Assembly: GCA_003241055.1 (NCBI GenBank)
Contig: QFOD01000007.1
Coordinates: 124,001 to 188,000 of the forward strand
DNA from: Roseateles depolymerans
GTDB taxonomy: Bacteria; Pseudomonadota; Gammaproteobacteria; Burkholderiales; Burkholderiaceae_C
DNA length: 64,000 nucleotides
Direction of reading: 5' to 3'
The notes below the pieces were generated by a model that saw only the letters and a program-made list of their open reading frames with translations, was not told where the DNA came from and made no database searches. The stretch's first letter is position 1. Each line of letters opens with the position of its first letter. Shown piece after piece: positions 43,485-52,577 of this stretch. Position numbers and translations under genes: made by a program.

Positions 43485-44612
43485 ATGAACGCCCTCAGAC
43501 GCATGCTCGCGATCGCCTTGAAGGAGGTGCAGCAGATGCTGCGCGACCGCCTCACCTTCGCGATGGCCGTGGGCGTGCCCATCCTTCAGCTGGTGCTGTT
43601 CGGCTACGCCATCAACACCGACCCCAAGGGCCTGCCGACCGCCGTGGTCAGCCAGGACGCGAGCACGATGGCGCGCAGCCTGGTGGCCGCACTGCAGACC
43701 AGCGGCTATTTCCGGGTCGTGGCCAGCGGCATCGCCGAGGCCGAGGGCGACCGGCTGCTGCAGCGCGGCGACATCCAGTTCCTGGTCGTCGTGCCCGACG
43801 ACTTCGGCGCGCGGCTGGTGCGCGGCGAGCATCCGGTCGTGCTGGTGGCCGCCGATGCCACCGACCCGTCAGCCTCGGGCAACGCACTGGCCGCGCTCGG
43901 CCAGCTGGGGCGCCAGGCGCTCGCGCGCGACCTGCGCGGCACGCTGGCCCCGCTGGCGCCGGCCGATCCGCCGTTCGAGCTGCGCGTGCAGCGCCGCTAC
44001 AACCCCGAGGGGCTGTCGCGCTACAACATCGTGCCGGGCCTGGTGGGCACCATCCTCACGATGACCATGGTGATGCTGACCGCGCTGGCCATGACCCGCG
44101 AGCGCGAGCGCGGCACCATGGAGAACCTGCTGGCCACGCCGGTGCGGCCGCTGGAGGTGATGGTGGGCAAGATCCTGCCCTACGTGCTGCTGGGCTATGT
44201 GCAGCTGGGCGTCATCCTGGGGGCGGCCCGGCTGCTGTTCGACGTGCCCATGGTCGGCAGCCTCGCGCTGCTGCTGGCGCTGATCGGCGTCTTCATGCTG
44301 GCCAACCTGGGCGTGGGCTTCACGTTCTCGACACTGGCGCGCAACCAGCTGCAGGCCCTGCAGCTGACGTTCTTCTTCTTCCTGCCGTCCATGCTGCTGT
44401 CGGGCTTCATGTTCCCGTTCCGCGGCATGCCCGCGTGGGCCCAGACGCTGGGCGAGGCGCTGCCGCTGACCCACTTTCTGCGCATCGTGCGCGGCATCCT
44501 GCTCAAGGGCGCCGGCGCGCAGGAGCTGCTGCCCGAGCTCTGGCCCATGCTGGCCTTCCTGCTGGCTGCCGGGGCGATCGCGCTGCTGCGCTACCGCCGC
44601 ACGCTGGACTGA
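43485..44612 (+). CDS. ABC-2 type permease
   Basis: A 375-residue inner-membrane permease: one helix near the N-terminus, a periplasmic domain of about 150 residues (GLPTAVVSQDASTMARSL and RRYNPEGLSRYNIVPG are typical of YbhS/YbhR-like proteins), then five helices with the ABC-2 signature ERERGTMENLLATPVRPLEVMVGKILPY. The fourth gene of the TetR-controlled export unit. YbhFSR relatives export drugs or act in cation efflux; the substrate here is not known. A hairpin terminator follows the stop. Confidence 0.92.
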   Translation: MNALRRMLAIALKEVQQMLRDRLTFAMAVGVPILQLVLFGYAINTDPKGLPTAVVSQDASTMARSLVAALQTSGYFRVVASGIAEAEGDRLLQRGDIQFLVVVPDDFGARLVRGEHPVVLVAADATDPSASGNALAALGQLGRQALARDLRGTLAPLAPADPPFELRVQRRYNPEGLSRYNIVPGLVGTILTMTMVMLTALAMTRERERGTMENLLATPVRPLEVMVGKILPYVLLGYVQLGVILGAARLLFDVPMVGSLALLLALIGVFMLANLGVGFTFSTLARNQLQALQLTFFFFLPSMLLSGFMFPFRGMPAWAQTLGEALPLTHFLRIVRGILLKGAGAQELLPELWPMLAFLLAAGAIALLRYRRTLD

Positions 44613-44630
44613 CCCGGCCGGGGCCGGGTC
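44611..44630. terminator. hairpin between the permease and chemoreceptor genes
   Basis: GACCCGGCC and GGCCGGGTC make a 9-bp stem with a two-base loop, starting in the permease stop codon and followed by TTGCGTCTT. It separates two convergent genes only 26 bases apart. Confidence 0.6.
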
Positions 44631-44638
44631 TTGCGTCT

Positions 44639-46222
44639 TCAGGTGGCCGAGCGGCCGTCGATGCGGAACTGCGCTACGGCGCCGGACAGGCGGTGCAGCT
44701 GCTCGCGCAGGCTCTCGGCCGCCGCGGTGGACTGCTCCACCAGGGCCGCGTTCTGCTGCGTCATGTGATCGAGCTGATTGACCGCCCCGTTGATCTGGCC
44801 GATGCGGGCACTCTGGTCGGCCGCGCCGTCGGCCACCTCGCCGATCATGTCGCTGACGCGCTGCACATTGGCCACGATCTCCTGCATCGTGTGGCCCGCG
44901 TGCTGCACCAGGCGTGAGCCGGCATCGGTGCGCTCCACGCTGGCCGCGATGAGCGTCTTGATCTCGCGCGCCGCGCCGGCCGAGCGCTGGGCCAGCGCCC
45001 GCACCTCGCCCGCCACCACCGCGAAGCCGCGGCCCTGCTCGCCGGCACGCGCGGCCTCCACCGCCGCGTTCAGCGCCAGGATGTTGGTCTGGAAGGCGAT
45101 GCTGTCGATCAGGCCGACGATGTCGACGATGCGCTTGGAGCTGCTGTTGATCTCGTCCATCGTGGACACGACCTGGGCCACCTCCTCGCCGCCGCGGCGC
45201 GCCACCTCGGCGGCGCCCAGCGCCAGCTGCTTGGCATTGCTGGCCGCCTCGGCGCCGTGGCGCACACCGGCGGTCAGGTCGTCCATCGAGCTGGTGGTCT
45301 GCTGCAGGCTGGAGGCCGCCTGCTCGGTGCGGTGGCTGAGGTCCTGGTTGCCCGAGGCCACCTCGTTGCTGGCCGTCTCGATCAGCTGGGTGGAGTCCTT
45401 GACCTGGCCGACCAGCGTGCGCAGGCTGGTCTGCATGGTGTCCAGCGCATGCAGCAGGTCGGAGGCCTCGTCGCGGCCGACGACGCGGATGTCGTTGTTC
45501 AGGTCGCCGCCGGCAATGGAGCGGGCCACCACGCAGGCATAGCGCATGGGGCTGATGATGGACGCCGAGTTCACCAGCGTGAGCGGCACCACCAGCAGCA
45601 TGATGACGGCCAGCACGGCCAGCGAGCGGTAGGCAATGGTGCGCATCTCGCCGGTGAACTCGGCCTCCACCGCCTTGGCCTCCCCGTCGATGATCTGGGC
45701 GATGCGCTCCACGCGCTTCTCGATCTCCACCATCGAGGCCTTGGGGCGGCTCAGCATGCGGTCGGCCACCCGCGCGGTGTCGAAGCCGCCGGCCTCGATC
45801 TGCGACAGCACCGGCTGTGCGGCGCCGCGGTAGTCGGCCAGCAGCTTGATGGACTCGCGGGCCAACGGGTTGTCCTCGTCCTCCTCGCCCTCCAGCAAGG
45901 ACTCCAGCGCCTTGGTCAGCTGCTGCGCCGCAGCATCCCAGCGCTGGCGCTGCTGGCGCACCTGCTCGGGCACCTCGTAGGCGATGACCATCTCCTTCTC
46001 GGCCAGACGCACGTCCGCCAGCGACTGGCGGATCAGGCTGAGCTGACCCACCTCGTGCAAGGAGTGGCCCATGAAGGCCTCGTTCAGCGCCATCAGGTGC
46101 CGCCCGCCCAGCAGGCCGGTCAGGCCCAGTGCGGCGAACATCGACAGCACCATCGCGATGGCTCCATGCATGCGGGTGCGGATGGTGAAGCTGCGCATCC
46201 AGGCTGAGAGAGTCATGTTCAT
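44639..46222 (-). CDS. methyl-accepting chemotaxis protein
   Basis: A 527-residue transmembrane chemoreceptor: a helix at about 20-40, a four-helix-bundle periplasmic domain with QLSLIRQSLADVRLAEKEMV, a second helix at about 190-215, HAMP, then the cytoplasmic signalling coil. The hairpin tip QTNILALNAAVEAARAGEQG and VVAGEVRALAQRSAGAAREI is the CheA/CheW binding region. The ligand is unknown. There is no C-terminal CheR-binding pentapeptide. No other chemotaxis gene is adjacent. Confidence 0.95.
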   Translation of the reverse strand: MNMTLSAWMRSFTIRTRMHGAIAMVLSMFAALGLTGLLGGRHLMALNEAFMGHSLHEVGQLSLIRQSLADVRLAEKEMVIAYEVPEQVRQQRQRWDAAAQQLTKALESLLEGEEDEDNPLARESIKLLADYRGAAQPVLSQIEAGGFDTARVADRMLSRPKASMVEIEKRVERIAQIIDGEAKAVEAEFTGEMRTIAYRSLAVLAVIMLLVVPLTLVNSASIISPMRYACVVARSIAGGDLNNDIRVVGRDEASDLLHALDTMQTSLRTLVGQVKDSTQLIETASNEVASGNQDLSHRTEQAASSLQQTTSSMDDLTAGVRHGAEAASNAKQLALGAAEVARRGGEEVAQVVSTMDEINSSSKRIVDIVGLIDSIAFQTNILALNAAVEAARAGEQGRGFAVVAGEVRALAQRSAGAAREIKTLIAASVERTDAGSRLVQHAGHTMQEIVANVQRVSDMIGEVADGAADQSARIGQINGAVNQLDHMTQQNAALVEQSTAAAESLREQLHRLSGAVAQFRIDGRSAT

Positions 46223-46387
46223 CCCCTGTCCGGCCTGTCAGGTCGGCGGTTACAGGTTGAGTAGAGATCGAGCGACGATGCTATTGATGCCACGCCGGAA
46301 CACAAGGACCGCAGTGTGCGAAGCTCCACACTCGCGAGGACCAGCTGTTTGTCCTAACGCAACAAATGTCGAAGTCGCGACCCGGGC

Positions 46388-47374
46388 TCAGGTCGCACGC
46401 ACGACGAGCTCCGTCGGCATGATCTCGCTGCCGGACGGCTGGCCGGCGATCAGGTCCAGCACCTTGCGCGCCAGCAGCACGCCGCCGTGGTGCCAGTCCT
46501 GCCGCACGCTGGTGAGCGGCGGCGCGAAGCTCTGGGCGCCGGGGGAGTCGTCGTAGCCGATCACCGACACCGCCTCGGGCACGCTCAGGCCCGCATCGTT
46601 GAAGGCTCGCACGGCCCCCATGGCCAGCAGGTCGCTGGCGGCGAACAGGCCGTCAGGCACCGCGCCGCCGCGCGCCAGATGGGCCTGCACGGCCGTGAAG
46701 CCGGCCCCGAAGGTAAAGGCCGACGGCGTCAGCGTGTGGGCCTTGCGCCCGGCCTTCTTCAGCGCCTTCGCAAAGCCCTGCTGGCGGTCACGCACCTCGG
46801 CGTGGCTGACGTCGCCCAGGAACAGTAGCTCGTGGCGGTCCAGCGCGATCAGGCGCTGCGCCGCACAGGCGCCGCCGTGGGCGTTGTCGCCCCCCACCAC
46901 CACCTGCTCGCCGCGACCATGCTCCGCCCCCCAGACCACCAGCGGCTGGCCCATCGCCGCCACCGTCCGCACGGCCGAGCCATGCGCGCCCTGGCCGAGC
47001 AGGATGATGCCGTCGGCCGACGACGCCACCGTCTGCTCCACGCCCTGCAGGGCCGACAGCAGCACGCTGTAGCCGCGCGAGGTCAGCTCCTGCGTGATGC
47101 CGCCCAGCAGCTGCAGCGGGTAGGCGTCCGTCATGGGGCGATCGGTGTCCGGCTGCATCTCCAGCACCACGGCCACCATGTGGCTGCGCCGCAGCCGCAG
47201 GTTGCGGGCATGGTGGTTGAAGCGGTAGCCGGCCTGCTCGGCCAGCTGCTTGATGCGTTCGCGCGTGGCCGGGGCCACCGAGGCGCTGTCGCGCAGCGCG
47301 CGCGACACGGTGATCGTGCTGACGCCGGCCAGTGCGGCGATCTGCTCCATGGTGACGGAATTGCTGTCGGACAT
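46388..47374 (-). CDS. LacI-family transcriptional regulator
   Basis: A 328-residue LacI/GalR-type repressor. MEQIAALAGVSTITVSRALRD is the helix-turn-helix, YRFNHHARNLRLRRSHMVAVV the hinge and the start of the sugar-binding domain, and VSVIGYDDSPGAQSFAPPLTSV a core family motif. It resembles GntR/GntX-like repressors of gluconate or sugar-acid genes, but none of these is adjacent. The start at 47374 (MSDSNSVTMEQ) fits the family. It stands alone between two other leftward genes. Confidence 0.9.
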   Translation of the reverse strand: MSDSNSVTMEQIAALAGVSTITVSRALRDSASVAPATRERIKQLAEQAGYRFNHHARNLRLRRSHMVAVVLEMQPDTDRPMTDAYPLQLLGGITQELTSRGYSVLLSALQGVEQTVASSADGIILLGQGAHGSAVRTVAAMGQPLVVWGAEHGRGEQVVVGGDNAHGGACAAQRLIALDRHELLFLGDVSHAEVRDRQQGFAKALKKAGRKAHTLTPSAFTFGAGFTAVQAHLARGGAVPDGLFAASDLLAMGAVRAFNDAGLSVPEAVSVIGYDDSPGAQSFAPPLTSVRQDWHHGGVLLARKVLDLIAGQPSGSEIMPTELVVRAT

Positions 47375-47507
47375 GCCGGGCCTGGGATGTGGGGATACCG
47401 GACCGGTCGCCGGCAAGCGGGGCGCAGCTTAATGCAGGCTGGCCGCCGGCCGCGTCACCTAGGAGCCAGCCGCCACGCGGACCCGCTGGCTCACACGCAC
47501 GCCGGCG

Positions 47508-48371
47508 TCAGGCGGCGCGCTGCTCCAGCACGAAGTTGGCGCCGTCGTACTGCCCCAGCTTGTCCACCAGCAGCGGCAGGCACTCGGCCAGCTCGTCATG
47601 CAGCGTGAACGGCGGGTTCACGATGAACATGCCGCTGCCCAGCATGCCGAAGCCGCGCTCGTCGGCCTGGGTCACGGTCAGGCGCGCATGCAGCCAGCCC
47701 TTCTTGGCCAGCGCATCCGCACTGGCCTTCAGGCGCGGCACCAGCTGGCTGGATTCCAGCAGTTGCAACTGCGGGTACCAGATCATCACCACCGTGTCGG
47801 CCGCTCGCTCCAGCGCCTCGCGCAGCGCGGCCAGCACCTTGGCGTAGTCGCTCTTGATCTCGTAGGGCGGGTCCATCAGCAGCGCCGCGCGCCGCGTCGG
47901 CGAGGGCAGCTCGGCCTTGATGGCGGCAAAACCGTCGCGGTCGCTGACCTGGGTGTTGGGCCGTCCCTCCAGGTAGCTGGACAGGATGCGGTGGTCCGTC
48001 GGGTGCAGTTCGTAGACGCGCAGCCGGTCGGTCTCGCGCAGCACGAAGTTGGCAATCGCCGGCGAGCCCGGGTACTGGCGCAGCTGGCCGTCGGGGTTGA
48101 AGTCGCGCACCAGGCTGACGTAGTCGGCCAGCGGGGCCGGCAGCCCCCCCTTGGCGGCCAGGTCGTACAGGCGCGCAATGCCCTCGGCATATTCGGCGTT
48201 CTTCTGCGCGTAGCGGCCCTCGATGGAGTAGCCGCCCGCGCCGGCATGGGTGTCGATCAGGGTGTAGGGCTTGTCCTTTTCGCCCATGTAGCGCAGCACG
48301 CGGGTCAGCACCAGGTGCTTGAGGACATCGGCATGGTTGCCGGCATGGAAGGCGTGACGGTAGGCGAGCAT
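47508..48371 (-). CDS. rlmJ: 23S rRNA (adenine2030-N6)-methyltransferase
   Basis: RlmJ methylates A2030 of 23S rRNA. The 287-residue protein opens with MLAYRHAFHAGNHADVLKHL, exactly the RlmJ N-terminus, and has the SAM motif LIDTHAGAGGYSIEG, the catalytic LLMDPPYEIKSDY (DPPY), and the C-terminal GSGMFIVNPPFTL. The start at 48371 is fixed by this conserved beginning. It is divergent from the Old Yellow Enzyme gene with 104 bases between. Confidence 0.95.
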   Translation of the reverse strand: MLAYRHAFHAGNHADVLKHLVLTRVLRYMGEKDKPYTLIDTHAGAGGYSIEGRYAQKNAEYAEGIARLYDLAAKGGLPAPLADYVSLVRDFNPDGQLRQYPGSPAIANFVLRETDRLRVYELHPTDHRILSSYLEGRPNTQVSDRDGFAAIKAELPSPTRRAALLMDPPYEIKSDYAKVLAALREALERAADTVVMIWYPQLQLLESSQLVPRLKASADALAKKGWLHARLTVTQADERGFGMLGSGMFIVNPPFTLHDELAECLPLLVDKLGQYDGANFVLEQRAA

Positions 48372-48475
48372 GGCCCGATTGTCGCTAACACAGGCCGGGA
48401 CAACCGCAGGCCGGCCGGGGAAAACCGCCGCGGTTAGCCTTGGGCCCGTTTTCGCTTCCACACCGCAACCCTGCA

Positions 48476-49558
48476 ATGACCACGTTGTTCGACCCCGCCC
48501 GCTTCGGCGACATCGCCATCGCCAACCGCCTCGTGATGGCGCCGCTGACCCGCAACCGCGCGGTCAAGCAGGTGCCCAATGCGCTGCACGTCGAGTACTA
48601 CCGCCAGCGCGCCGGGGCCGGCCTCATCATCAGCGAGGCCACCCAGATCCGCCCCGACGGCCAGGGCTACTTCGACACCCCGGGCATCCACTCGGCCGAG
48701 CAGATCGCCGGCTGGAAGCCGGTCACCGACGCGGTGCACGCGGCCGGCGGCAGGATCGTCGTGCAGCTCTGGCACGTGGGCCGCATCTCGGTGAAGCGCC
48801 TGCAGCCCGGCGGCCAGGCGCCGGTGTCGTCCACCACCCGCGCCGCCAAGACCCGCACCTACGCCGCCCACGGCGAGCTGGTGCCCACCGACGAACCGCG
48901 CGCGCTGCGCACCGACGAGCTGCCCCAGCTGATCGCCGACTACGCCCAGGCCGCGAAGAACGCCATCGCCGCCGGCTTCGACGGCGTGCAGGTGCACGCG
49001 GCCAACGGCTATCTGCTGGACCAGTTCATGCGCGACAGCGCCAATGACCGCAACGACGCCTACGGCGGCGCGATCGCGAACCGCGCCCGCCTGCTGATCG
49101 AGGTGATGACCGCCGTGGCCGAGGCCATCGGCCCGGGCCGCACCTCGCTGCGCCTGTCGCCGGTGACGCCGTCCAACGACATCGGCCAGGACAGCGACCC
49201 GCAGGCCCTGTTCAACCACGTCGTCGAGCAGCTCGCGCCGCTGAAGCTGGCCTTCCTGGAGCTGGTGGAGGGCACGACCGGCGGCGCGCGCGACAGCGCG
49301 CCCTTCGACTACGAGGCGCTGCGCCAGCGCTTCCAGGGCCCGGTGATCCTGAACAACGGCTACACCCGCGAGATGGCGCTGGACGCCGTGGCCTCGGGCC
49401 GTGCCGACGCGGTGTCCATCGGCCGCCCCTTCATCGCCAACCCGGACCTGGTGGAGCGCATCCGCCGCGCCCTGCCCTGGGCCGAGGGCCAAAAGGAAAC
49501 CTACTACGGCGGCGGTGCCGAGGGCTTCACCGACTACCCCCTGGCCGAGCTCACCTGA
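48476..49558 (+). CDS. Old Yellow Enzyme family alkene reductase
   Basis: A 360-residue FMN-dependent ene-reductase of the NemA/OYE group, which reduces activated C=C bonds (N-ethylmaleimide, 2-enones, nitrate esters) with NADPH. LFDPARFGDIAIANRLVMAP binds FMN at the first strand, VQLWHVGRIS carries the flavin-contacting His, VHAANGYLLDQFMRD is the substrate-binding HxxN motif, and GRPFIANPDLVERI holds the phosphate-binding loop. The natural substrate is unknown. A PEP-CTERM gene follows 114 bases later. Confidence 0.93.
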   Translation: MTTLFDPARFGDIAIANRLVMAPLTRNRAVKQVPNALHVEYYRQRAGAGLIISEATQIRPDGQGYFDTPGIHSAEQIAGWKPVTDAVHAAGGRIVVQLWHVGRISVKRLQPGGQAPVSSTTRAAKTRTYAAHGELVPTDEPRALRTDELPQLIADYAQAAKNAIAAGFDGVQVHAANGYLLDQFMRDSANDRNDAYGGAIANRARLLIEVMTAVAEAIGPGRTSLRLSPVTPSNDIGQDSDPQALFNHVVEQLAPLKLAFLELVEGTTGGARDSAPFDYEALRQRFQGPVILNNGYTREMALDAVASGRADAVSIGRPFIANPDLVERIRRALPWAEGQKETYYGGGAEGFTDYPLAELT

Positions 49559-49672
49559 ACGGGTGAAGCGGCGCTTGCAGGCGCCCTTCGCGCAGGACCA
49601 GACTGCCGCCGGCAGGGTCGATTCCCCGCCCCTGTCGCGGCAAGCCCGCGCCACACCCCAGAAGGAGCCTGC

Positions 49673-50320
49673 ATGAACGCCACCCCCACCTTTGCCAAGT
49701 ACCTCGCCGCGGCCGCCCTGCTGGGCCTGGGCAGCACCGCCGCATCCGCCGACGTGGGTCTGTTCAGCACCGGCCTGGGTGCCGACGGCACGGTGCTGGC
49801 CCTAGGCGCGGTCGATCCGCACTACCGGCTGATCGACGGCAGTGCGGTCTACGGCGTCGACGACGCGGCCGGCTTTCCCGGCTACTGGATGGCACCCAGC
49901 AGCAGCTCCAAGTGGATCACCGTGCAGGTGGACAGCGGCGGCTACGCGGCCGACCTGGGCGCCGGCGCCACCTACACCTTCCGCACCCAGTTCGACCTCA
50001 GCGGCTATGACACGAGCACCGCCTCGCTGAGTGGCGGGGTCGCGGCCGACAACCAGGTGGTCGACGTGCTGCTGAACGGCCAGAGCCTGGGCGTGAGCTG
50101 GAGCAGCTACAGCAGCTTTGCCAGCTTCGTCGCCAGCAGCGGCTTCGTTGCCGGCGTGAACACGCTGGACTTCGTCATCGACAACTGGAGCGGCCCCACC
50201 GGCCTGCGCACCGAGCTCAGCGGCAACTTCACCGCGCTGCCCGTGCCCGAACCCGCGTCGCTGCTGCTGCTCAGCGCCGGACTGGCCGGCCTGGCGCTGC
50301 GCAGCAGCCGCGCCGACTGA
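49673..50320 (+). CDS. PEP-CTERM sorting-domain protein
   Basis: A 215-residue exported protein with a signal peptide (to about TAASA) and a C-terminal sorting signal: VPEPASLLLLSAGLAGLALR with a final short basic tail. The PEP motif, hydrophobic helix and arginines are recognised by exosortase, which cleaves and delivers such proteins outside in exopolysaccharide-making bacteria. The middle (YRTQFDLSG-like strands, NTLDFVIDNWSGPTGLRTEL) looks beta-rich and resembles PEP-CTERM proteins with a carbohydrate-binding-like fold. No exosortase gene is in the window. It converges with a LysR gene. Confidence 0.88.
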   Translation: MNATPTFAKYLAAAALLGLGSTAASADVGLFSTGLGADGTVLALGAVDPHYRLIDGSAVYGVDDAAGFPGYWMAPSSSSKWITVQVDSGGYAADLGAGATYTFRTQFDLSGYDTSTASLSGGVAADNQVVDVLLNGQSLGVSWSSYSSFASFVASSGFVAGVNTLDFVIDNWSGPTGLRTELSGNFTALPVPEPASLLLLSAGLAGLALRSSRAD

Positions 50321-50325
50321 GCCCA

Positions 50326-51231
50326 TCAGGCCGGCTCGGCGGCCAGCCGGCGCACCAGCGCCAGCAGGGTCGCCGTCGGCCCGGGCAGGCCGTTGCGCCG
50401 CCACACCATGGTCATCGGCGCCCGCAGCCGCGCGGCGGCGTCCAGCTCGCGGTACACCAGCGCATGGGCATGCACCCCGCGCATGGAGGCCGGCACCACC
50501 GAGATGCCCGCGCCGGCGGCCACCAGGTTGAGGTTGGTCAGCATGCGCGGCACCTCGGCCGCGATCTGCGGCTCGAAGCCGGCCTCGCGGCAGCGCTGCA
50601 GCAACTCGGCATACAGCCCCGGCGCGCCCGGCCGACGCACGAGGATGAAGCGCTCGCGGCGCAGGCTGCTCAGCGACACCGGCGCCTCCCCGGCCGCGGC
50701 CAGGGGGTGATCCAGCGGCAGCACCAGCAGCACGGGCTCGTCGAACAGGGTCTCGAAGTCCAGGCCCTCGGGCCGGGCCACCGGCACCCGCAGGAAGCCG
50801 AAGTGCAGCCGCCCCGCCTGCAGGGCCTCGGTGAGCTCGGCCGCATTGCATTCCGACAGCTCCAGTGCGATGTCCGGATGCTCGCGCCGGCAGGCGCTGA
50901 GCACCCGCGGCACGAAGGCATGGGCCGCCGCCGAACTGGTGAAGCCCAGCGCCAGCGGCCCGCGCTGCCCGGCCGCGAACAGGGCCATGCGCTGCTGCAG
51001 GGCCTCGGCCGCCTGCACCAGCGCCCGCGCCTCCGGCTGCAGCAGCCGGCCGGCCTCCGTCAGGTCGACCCCACGCGGGTGCCGATCGAACAGGCTCAGC
51101 CCCAGTTGCGCCTCCAGCGCCTTGATCTGCTGGCTCAGCGGCGGCTGCTGCATGCCCAGCCGCTCCGCGGCCCGGGTGATGTGGCCCGTTTCGGCCACGG
51201 TGAGGAAGTAGCGCAGCTGTCGCAGGTCCAT
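50326..51231 (-). CDS. LysR-family transcriptional regulator
   Basis: A 301-residue LysR regulator: MDLRQLRYFLTVAETGHITR, AAERLGMQQPPLSQQIKALE and LGLSLFDRHPRGVDLTEAG form the winged helix, and the remainder is the effector-binding domain. The QPPLSQQIK form is typical of the BenM/CatM/CbnR-like group acting on aromatic or chlorinated compound pathways, though no such genes are near. CATAT-N7-ATATG at 51229-51245 overlaps its start codon and could be an operator. It is divergent from the SGNH/PEP-CTERM gene. Confidence 0.92.
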   Translation of the reverse strand: MDLRQLRYFLTVAETGHITRAAERLGMQQPPLSQQIKALEAQLGLSLFDRHPRGVDLTEAGRLLQPEARALVQAAEALQQRMALFAAGQRGPLALGFTSSAAAHAFVPRVLSACRREHPDIALELSECNAAELTEALQAGRLHFGFLRVPVARPEGLDFETLFDEPVLLVLPLDHPLAAAGEAPVSLSSLRRERFILVRRPGAPGLYAELLQRCREAGFEPQIAAEVPRMLTNLNLVAAGAGISVVPASMRGVHAHALVYRELDAAARLRAPMTMVWRRNGLPGPTATLLALVRRLAAEPA

Positions 51232-51266
51232 ATCGACAGCATATGCAAAAGAACGAATTCAGATAT

Positions 51267-51295
51267 TTGACGACTGCAAGACCCGCCCCTACCGT
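51267..51295 (+). promoter_or_regulatory. candidate promoter of the SGNH/PEP-CTERM gene
   Basis: TTGACG (51267-51272), a 17-base spacer and TACCGT (51290-51295) lie 51 bases before the start codon in the LysR-divergent region. The -35 has five of six consensus bases; the -10 is weak, as often in activator-dependent promoters. Confidence 0.4.
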
Positions 51296-51346
51296 TCGCC
51301 TCCCGCCGCTTCCAGCGGCTGGATACAACACCAACAGGAGACTCTC

Positions 51347-52570
51347 ATGCACCGCCTGCTCGGCCTCGCCCTGGCCGCCCTCATGCCGCTGGCCGCCCAC
51401 GCCACCGACCCCGTCAAGATCCTCTTCGTCGGCAACAGCTACACCTTCGGCCGGGTCGACCCGGTGATGAGCTACAACGCCGCCAACGTGCACGACCTGA
51501 CCGCCGGCTTCTGGGCCGCCAACCCGAGCGGCACCAACGCCTGGGAACCCCACCCCTGGGGCGGCGTGCCCGGCATCTTCAAGCAGATGACCGACGAGGC
51601 CGGGCTGAACTACGACGTCTCGCTGTCCACCCGCAACGCGGCCTCGCTGCGCGGCCAGTTCCTCAACACGGCCAACAGCACCTGGGACCTGCGCGGCAAC
51701 GTCGCCAGCCAGACCTGGGACAAGGTGGTGCTGCAGGAGCAGAGCGACGCCGCCCTGCCGGCCGGCAAGGGCAAGAACGCCAACCTCGCGGCCTTCAACG
51801 CCTACGCGGACAAGTTCGAGAACTTCATCCACAACGGTGCGGCCCAGAGCTATACCGAGACCCAGCTCTACGGTAGCCTGGCCGCCTGCATGGCCACCGG
51901 CCTGTCGCAGGGCAGTTGCAACACGGTGCGCAACATCCCGGCGAACCCTAACGCGAGCGCCGCCACCCAGGTCTACCTGGAGCAGACCTGGGCACGGCCG
52001 GACATGGTGGAGGCGCACAAGATCACCACGCCCGACACCAGCAGCCCGGACGGCAGCCCCATCGTGGACACCAGCAGCGCCGGCGGCGACGCGACGCTGT
52101 ACTACGGCAGCCTGGCCGCGATGACGGCCGATCTTCACAACTCCTTCTACGCCAAGGCCACCAGCAATCCGCGCTTCGCGGGCGTGGTGCCGGTGGGCGA
52201 CGCCTTCCAGCTCGCGGTGAGCCAGGGCGTGGCCGCGGGCAGCGGCTTCTACGGCGCGGACGGCACCTGGATCACGCCCGCCGGCGGGCTGGACCTGTGG
52301 TGGAAGGACCGGCTGCATGCCAGCGTGTACGGCTCCTACCTGTCCGCACTGACGCTGTTCGGCAGCATCACCGGGCTGGACCCGCTGTCGCTGGGCAGCG
52401 CCGAGCAGGCCGCGGCCGATCTCGGCATCAGCGCCGAAGCGGCCCACGCGCTGCAACAGGTGGCCAGCCAGCAGCTGGGCTTCACGACGCCGGTGCCCGA
52501 GCCGCAGACGCTGGCCCTGCTGCTGGCCGGCCTAGGCGTGGTGGCGGTGCGAGTGAAGCGCCGGCGCTGA
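51347..52570 (+). CDS. SGNH-type hydrolase with PEP-CTERM sorting signal
   Basis: A 407-residue exported protein. After the signal peptide, ILFVGNSYTFGR places a serine (Ser31) in a block I like that of SGNH/GDSL esterases, VVLQEQSDAALP may be block III, and LWWKDRLHASVYGSYLSAL near 317-330 supplies an Asp-x-x-His pair as in block V. The C-terminus VPEPQTLALLLAGLGVVAV plus arginines is a PEP-CTERM signal, so the enzyme is presumably released by exosortase at the surface, perhaps acting on acylated polysaccharide. It is divergent from a LysR regulator. Confidence 0.82.
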   Translation: MHRLLGLALAALMPLAAHATDPVKILFVGNSYTFGRVDPVMSYNAANVHDLTAGFWAANPSGTNAWEPHPWGGVPGIFKQMTDEAGLNYDVSLSTRNAASLRGQFLNTANSTWDLRGNVASQTWDKVVLQEQSDAALPAGKGKNANLAAFNAYADKFENFIHNGAAQSYTETQLYGSLAACMATGLSQGSCNTVRNIPANPNASAATQVYLEQTWARPDMVEAHKITTPDTSSPDGSPIVDTSSAGGDATLYYGSLAAMTADLHNSFYAKATSNPRFAGVVPVGDAFQLAVSQGVAAGSGFYGADGTWITPAGGLDLWWKDRLHASVYGSYLSALTLFGSITGLDPLSLGSAEQAAADLGISAEAAHALQQVASQQLGFTTPVPEPQTLALLLAGLGVVAVRVKRRR

Positions 52571-52577
52571 GCAGCGC

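Noticed and set aside
46223..46387. Search for a FliA (sigma-28) promoter before the chemoreceptor gene
   Set aside because: No convincing match to the flagellar consensus with correct spacing.
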